64,000 nt of DNA from Elymus sibiricus (taxonomy: Eukaryota; Streptophyta; Magnoliopsida; Poales; Poaceae): positions 191,390,936 to 191,454,935 of the forward strand of contig CM077676.1 in the NCBI GenBank assembly GCA_039707655.1. Direction: 5' to 3'. The notes under the pieces are model-generated. The model saw only the letters and a program-made list of their open reading frames with translations. It searched no databases and was not told where the DNA came from. Below, in pieces: positions 59,493 through 64,000 of the stretch; the stretch's first letter is position 1; every line of letters starts with the position of its first letter. Position numbers and translations under genes: made by a program.

Positions 59493-59798
59493 TGTCCCAG
59501 TATGGGGAAACTATGACTCCCACCGGTAGATCAGGGCCACACTGCACCCCCAACCGATGATAAACAAGTTGTCCTTGGCCAGGATTACCCACCCCCCTAA
59601 ATGCCATAAATTATTTTTTTGGATTTGATGGTATCTCTATCTTAACTCCGCCTATGTTGTCTCAACATAGCCGGGCCCAAGCCCGGGTAAAGGTGGAGAG
59701 TTGTGATAGGCTTGGCGAGCCAACGTGAAAACTCAACCACTCTTATAGAGATGGAACCCAAAAGATTTTCGCTGGGGCGTAACCCTCTCGGCGACGCG
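59493..59798. other. Unassigned sequence before the terminal LTR
   Basis: No feature recognised. Confidence 0.5.
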
Positions 59799-60070
59799 TG
59801 ATACGTCTCCAACGTATCTATAATTTTTGATTGTTCCATGATATTATAGTATCAATCTTGGATGTTTTTATATGCAATTATATATCATTTTTTGGGACTA
59901 ACCTATTAATCTAGTGCCCAGTGCCAGTTGCTGTTTTCTGCTTGTTTTTGGTTTTTCAGGAAATCAGTATCAAACGAAGTCCAAATGCCACGAAACTTTT
60001 TGGAGATTTTTTTCTGGACAAAAGAGACCCTGGAGACTTGGAGAGGAGGCCAGAAGGTTCACGAAGCCTC

Positions 60071-60122
60071 CACAAGGCAACAGGGCGCGGCCCTAGGGGG
60101 GGCGCGCCCTGATGCCTTGTGG
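60071..60122. promoter_or_regulatory. GC-rich hairpin, interrupted LTR
   Basis: CACAAGGCAACAGGGCGCGG pairs with GCGCGCCCTGATGCCTTGTG around CCCTAGGGG; TATAAATT begins 36 bp downstream on the plus strand. Confidence 0.82.
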
Positions 60123-60403
60123 GGCCCTCGTGGCTCCGTTTGACCTAATTCCACTTCTATAAATTCTCAAATATTGGGAAACCAACAGGGAGCCACCCTG
60201 AATAACTTTTACACCGCCGCAAGCCTTTGTTCTTCCGCGATCCCATCTGGAGGCCTTTTTCGGTACTCTGCCGGAGGGGGAATCGATCACGGAGGGCTTC
60301 TACATCAACCTTGTTACCCTTCCGATGATGTGTGAGTAGTTTACCACAGACCTACGGGTCCATAGCTAGTAGCTAGATGGCTTCTTCTCTCTCTTTTATC
60401 TTC

Positions 60404-60418
60404 AATACCATGTTCTCC
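60404..60418. repeat. Retroposon R2 target-site duplication, left copy
   Basis: AATACCATGTTCTCC, repeated at 63886-63900 (first A ambiguous with the A-tail). Element B LTRs carry the near-identical sequence once, confirming it as LTR sequence. Confidence 0.93.
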
Positions 60419-61419
60419 ACCTATCGTCCGCGTCGCTCCCAGGGGGCGGCTCGGGCGAACCCTAGCGCCGCCGCCACCGCCACCCCCACCTCCCTCCCCT
60501 CCCCTCACCGCCGCTGGGCGACGCCGCCGGGTAAAGCCCGCACGGCGGCCGGCGGCGGCGGGCCACCTTCTCTCGCGCTGCGAGGGCACCGGCTGGTTCA
60601 GCGCGTTGGCCCTAGACGGCGAGCTCTGCCGGCGGTGTGCGGGCGCCGGGGCGGCGGCCCCGGGACCTTGCTGCGCTCCGGCGGCTGCCGTGGCTGCACG
60701 GGCAGCGCAGCAGCCGGAGCTGGAGGTGTCGCATCTTGCATCCAGGCGGCGCTCGGGGCGGGATCCCGCGAGGTGCGGTCTTCGGCTACGGGCGGCGTTC
60801 CCTCCGGATTTGCAGCGGTGCTGGTTGGCGTCCCTGTGCTCCGGAGGTTGGGTGCTGGTGGCGCGTGCATGGTCGCTAGGCTTAGCTGGGCGCGGCTGGA
60901 TCTGGCACCTGCGGGGACCTCTCGCCCGACTCTGCTCGTCGGCTCTATGTGGTGCTGCTGCGACGGCGGGCGGCGGTGGTCTGGCGCTTCTGGTTCAGGT
61001 GTGAAGGAGGGGTGGCCAGGGTGGTGGCCGATGTGGCGGTGGCCTGGCGTGGATGCGAAGTGGGCTCGTTCCGGCCGGGAGTGCTGCGAGGGGTGGTGAC
61101 GCGCGTGAGCTTGGTGGTCGACGGTGGAGGTAGCTTGGCGCAGCGGGAAGGTGGAGCCGGTGGACGTCGGCCATGGGGATTGTGTGCTGCGCAGTGCTTT
61201 GGATCTGCTCGGATTCGGAGGTGTGGAGGAGCTCCAGGCGAAAGTCCAGCACTGACCTTGGGTCGGTGCCGGCAACAGCGGCGCCATGGCCATGGTGTCG
61301 TTCCCCTTCTTGAAGGTGTTGCCGTGGAGCTCCATTACACGACTCTCCGGGAGAAATCCCTAGCTTCGGATGGTCGAAGCGGGCGATGACGGCGGCTACG
61401 TCGTTTCCTTCTTTGAGGC

Positions 61420-61424
61420 ATCGC
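61420..61424. repeat. Target-site duplication ATCGC (left)
   Basis: Repeated at 62986-62990. Confidence 0.92.
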
Positions 61425-62985
61425 TGCTACTTGTGAGCTGCGTTGGTAATTCCCTGAAGAGGAAGGGAGATGCAGTACAGTAGAGATAAGTATTTCCCTC
61501 AGTTATGAAACCAAGGTTATCAATCCAGTAGGAGAATCACGCAACACCTCGTTAGCAGCACCGGCACACAAAACAACAAATCCTTGCACCCAACGCAAAC
61601 AAGGGGTTGTCAATCCCTCGACGGTTAATTGCAAGATTAAATTGTATGTGATAGATAGATAGATCGAACTAAAATATAAAATAAAATAAATAAAGTAAAA
61701 GTGCAGCAAGGTATTTTTAGGGTTTTTAATATATGATTTAGATAGACCCGGGGGCCATAGTTTTCACTAGAGGCTTCTCTCAAGAAAATAGCATACGGTG
61801 GGTAAACAAATTACTGTTGGGCAATTGATAGAAAAGCAAATAATCATGACGATATCCAAGGCAATGATCATGTATATAGGCATCACGTCCGAGACAAGTA
61901 GACCGACTCCTGCCTGCATTTACTACTATTACTCCACACATCGACCGCTATCCAGCATGCATCTAGTGTATTAAGTCCATAAAGAACGGTGTACCGCCTT
62001 AAGCAAGATGACATTATGTAGACAAAGTAAACTCACGCATGAATAAACCCCATCTTTTTACCCTTAATAGCAACGATACATACGTGTCATGTCCCTTTCT
62101 GTCACTGGGATTGAGCACCGCAAGATCAAACCCATTACAAAGTACCTCTTCCCATGGCAAGATAAATCAATCTAGTTGGCCAAACCAAATCAATAGATCG
62201 GAGAAGAAATACGAAGCTATAATAATCATGCATAAAAGAGTTCAGAGAAGACTCAAATAATATTCATGGATAATCTGATCATAAACTCACAATTCATCGG
62301 ATCCCAACAAACACACCGCAAAAAGTGATTACATCGGATAGAACTCCAAGAACACCGAGGAGAACATTGTATTGAAGATCAAAAAGAGAGAAGAAGCCAT
62401 CTAGCTACTAACTATGGACCCGAAGGTCTGTGATAAACTACTCACACATCATCGGAAGGGCAGCAAGGTTGATGTAGAGCCCCTCCGTGATCGATTCCCC
62501 CTCCGGTGGAGTACCGGAAAAGGCCTCCAGATGGGATCTCTCGAGAACAGAAGCTTGCGGCGGCGGAAAAAGTACTTCGTGGAATCCTCTGTTGGTTTCC
62601 CGATTTTAGAGAATTTATAGAGGTGGAATTAGGTCAAACGAAGCTGTGTGGGCCCCACAAGCCACCAGGGCGCGCCACCCCCCTGGGGCGCGCCCTGGTG
62701 CCTCGTGGGCCACTACTTCATCTTCTGGCCCTCTCCCGAAGCTTCCAGTACTTGTTATGTCCAGAAAAAAATCTCCAAAAAGTTTCGTGGCATTTGGACT
62801 TTGTTTGGTACTGATATTCTGGAAAACCAAAAATAGGCAAAAAATAGCAACTGGCACTAGGCACTAAGTTAATAGGTTAGTCCCAAAAAATGATATATAA
62901 TTGCTGTAAATGCATATAAAAACATCCAAGATTGATATAATAGCATGGAACAATCAAAAATTATAGATACGTTGGAGACGTATCA
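61425..62985 (-). repeat. Solo LTR of the element B type, inside R2
   Basis: TGCTACTTG to ACGTATCA, 1561 bp, flanked by ATCGC on both sides with no internal region. It is thus a product of LTR-LTR recombination. Hairpin at 62651-62711 and minus-strand TATAAATT at 62612-62619. Confidence 0.94.
62651..62711. promoter_or_regulatory. GC-rich hairpin, solo LTR
   Basis: GGCCCCACAAGCCACCAGGG and onward pairs with CGCGCCCTGGTGCCTCGTGG and onward around ACCCCCCTGG. The best-preserved long-arm copy; 31 bp from the TATA box. Confidence 0.85.
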
Positions 62986-62990
62986 ATCGC
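62986..62990. repeat. Target-site duplication ATCGC (right)
   Basis: Matches 61420-61424. Confidence 0.92.
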
Positions 62991-63885
62991 CTTGGAGAGT
63001 CAGCATGTTGCAGTTTGCACGGATCTCTTCGTCGTTGGGGACAGTGGACGTCGGGGCGGCGGCTCCGGGTGGTTTCTGATTGTGCGTCGAGATGGCGATC
63101 TCGGGAACAATGTGAGTGGCAGCTCTATGAGGTGGGGCTCTATCTCGACATTGGTTGGGTGGCATCCTTTTCCCGCTTGGGCGGTAGGGGTGTCGGCTCG
63201 GTCGATGCGCCCCAGAGGGGGCGGTCTGACTTTACGTCGGGGCGGCGGCCCCGGATGTGGTGCGACATTCGTGGTCTGCGAGCAGTTGCCCTGAGCAGCG
63301 TGGGCTGCGGGCAGCTGGGTTGTGCGGCGTTGCTGCTCGAGGGGAGCGGTGGTATGTCGGGGCGGCGGCCCCGAAAGGCGGTGCCGGTTGATTGCGCTGG
63401 GCGCGACGGAGCGGTGGATGTCGGGGCGGCGGCCTCGAGAGAATCACTGTGGCGACCAGACTTCTGTGACAACGATGATGGTGGGTGCGATGTCGGCGAC
63501 GCGGCAATGGTTGCGGTAGTCGGCTCTTCTCCGGCGTGTCCACGGTTTTGCCTCGGTTTGCTTGTTGCTGTGGAGTCGAAGCTCCGGCGGCGGGGCCCTG
63601 TGGTGTACGATGACTGGCTGCAGGTGGCCCGTTCGACGATCTTCCGTGGTGCCAGCCGTGCCTGGTTTTGTTCTTCTGAGTTCTCCGTCAGAGTCGGAGC
63701 TGTGTTGTCTGGCCGCAGGTCGACTTGTCGTCGATGAGGGTGGGCTTTGCCCTGTGTGTTTCAGTCTATGGGAGTGGGCTTGGCCCTTGTTGTTCCGGTT
63801 TTTTCCCGGTTTTTTGTAATTAACTGGGCAATTCTCTTCTGCTTAATTAATAGATGAGGCAATCTATGCCTCCGTTTCAAAAAAA

Positions 63886-64000
63886 AATACCATGTTCTCC
63901 TCGATGTTTTTGGAGTTCTATCCGATGTAATCTTCTTTTGCGGCGTGTTTGTTGGGATCCGATGAATTGTGAGTTTATGATCAAATTATTCATGAGAAAT
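63886..64000 (+). repeat. Element-B-type LTR, second part, continuing past the window
   Basis: After the R2 duplication the LTR resumes (TCGATGTTTTTGGAGTTCTA and onward), colinear with the reverse complement of 25378-25470, and leaves the window within the LTR. Confidence 0.9.

Larger units (their letters stand above)
59799..60418 (+). repeat. Element-B-type LTR, first part (interrupted)
   Basis: Starts TGATACGTCTCCAACGTATC and matches the reverse complement of the element B LTRs. It is interrupted at 60418 by retroposon R2 and resumes at 63886. It holds the hairpin (60071-60122) and TATAAATT at 60158-60165. Whether it is a solo LTR or the 5' LTR of a full element lies beyond the window. Confidence 0.92.
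60419..63885 (+). mobile_element. GC-rich RT-less retroposon R2, interrupted by a solo LTR
   Basis: About 1.9 kb without the nested solo LTR. The 5' end has GCGAACCCTAGCGCCGCCGC; the 3' end has GGTTTTTTGTAATTAACTGG then GCAATTCTCTT and a poly(A) tail (from about 63879). The tail region matches R1. Long GC-driven ORFs exist on both strands but none carries a known domain. A GTCGGGGCGGCGGCC motif recurs at 63050, 63236, 63356 and 63420. Confidence 0.83.

Noticed and set aside
60377..61389. ORFs of 240-245 codons on both strands
   Set aside because: Same reason: GC-rich retroposon R2. The 60377 start also lies in flanking LTR sequence.

Overview
This is a gene-poor, transposon-dense plant nuclear segment. 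Nested Ty3/gypsy LTR retrotransposons primed by tRNA-Asp, PIF/Harbinger elements with GGGCATCTCCAA ends, L1-type LINEs and intron-containing grass genes point to a Triticeae grass (wheat, barley, Aegilops or a relative). The species and subgenome cannot be fixed from sequence alone.

Layout. 1-17.7 kb: a decayed autonomous gypsy array. A pol gene (RNase H, then integrase) is split by a complete RT-less gypsy element on the minus strand (820-10394, duplication ATGAC). After integrase comes an extra ORF, a polypurine tract and an LTR (14026-15536). That LTR is followed by a primer-binding site and a second gag-protease-pol, so one LTR serves two internal regions. 17.8-26.1 kb: a second complete RT-less gypsy element on the minus strand (duplication GAGGC), sitting in a Harbinger remnant. 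26.5-30.1 kb: LINE fragments and a GC-rich retroposon that invaded the upstream and leader region of the first gene.

30.1-48.6 kb is the genic island. A group I WRKY gene (+, 31462-33922, five coding exons) carries a one-base frameshift in its first WRKY domain. A CLC-type anion channel/transporter gene (-, 40288-35485, eight coding exons) is fully open. A single-exon TIR-NB-TPR (TNP/XTNX-type) gene (-, 48566-45558, 1002 aa) is intact. Between the last two lie a tandem duplication of a hAT-like element carrying a piece of an ABCB transporter, a small inverted-repeat element and a Harbinger element with the start of its transposase.

50.5-64 kb: more Harbinger elements, a LINE with RNase H, an RT-less retroposon and a Helitron 3' end. 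The window closes in an LTR (59799 to beyond the end) that is interrupted by a GC-rich retroposon, itself interrupted by a solo LTR: three nesting levels, each junction marked by a target duplication.

The observation that cuts across features is a GC-rich hairpin of about 50-60 bp (core GGGCGCGCC/GGCGCGCCC). It sits about 31-36 bp upstream of the TATA box in all seven LTR copies visible here, and recurs twice inside elements, each time ahead of an extra non-pol ORF. The three host genes do not form a pathway; WRKY and TNP are each of regulatory or immune type, but nothing in the sequence ties them together.
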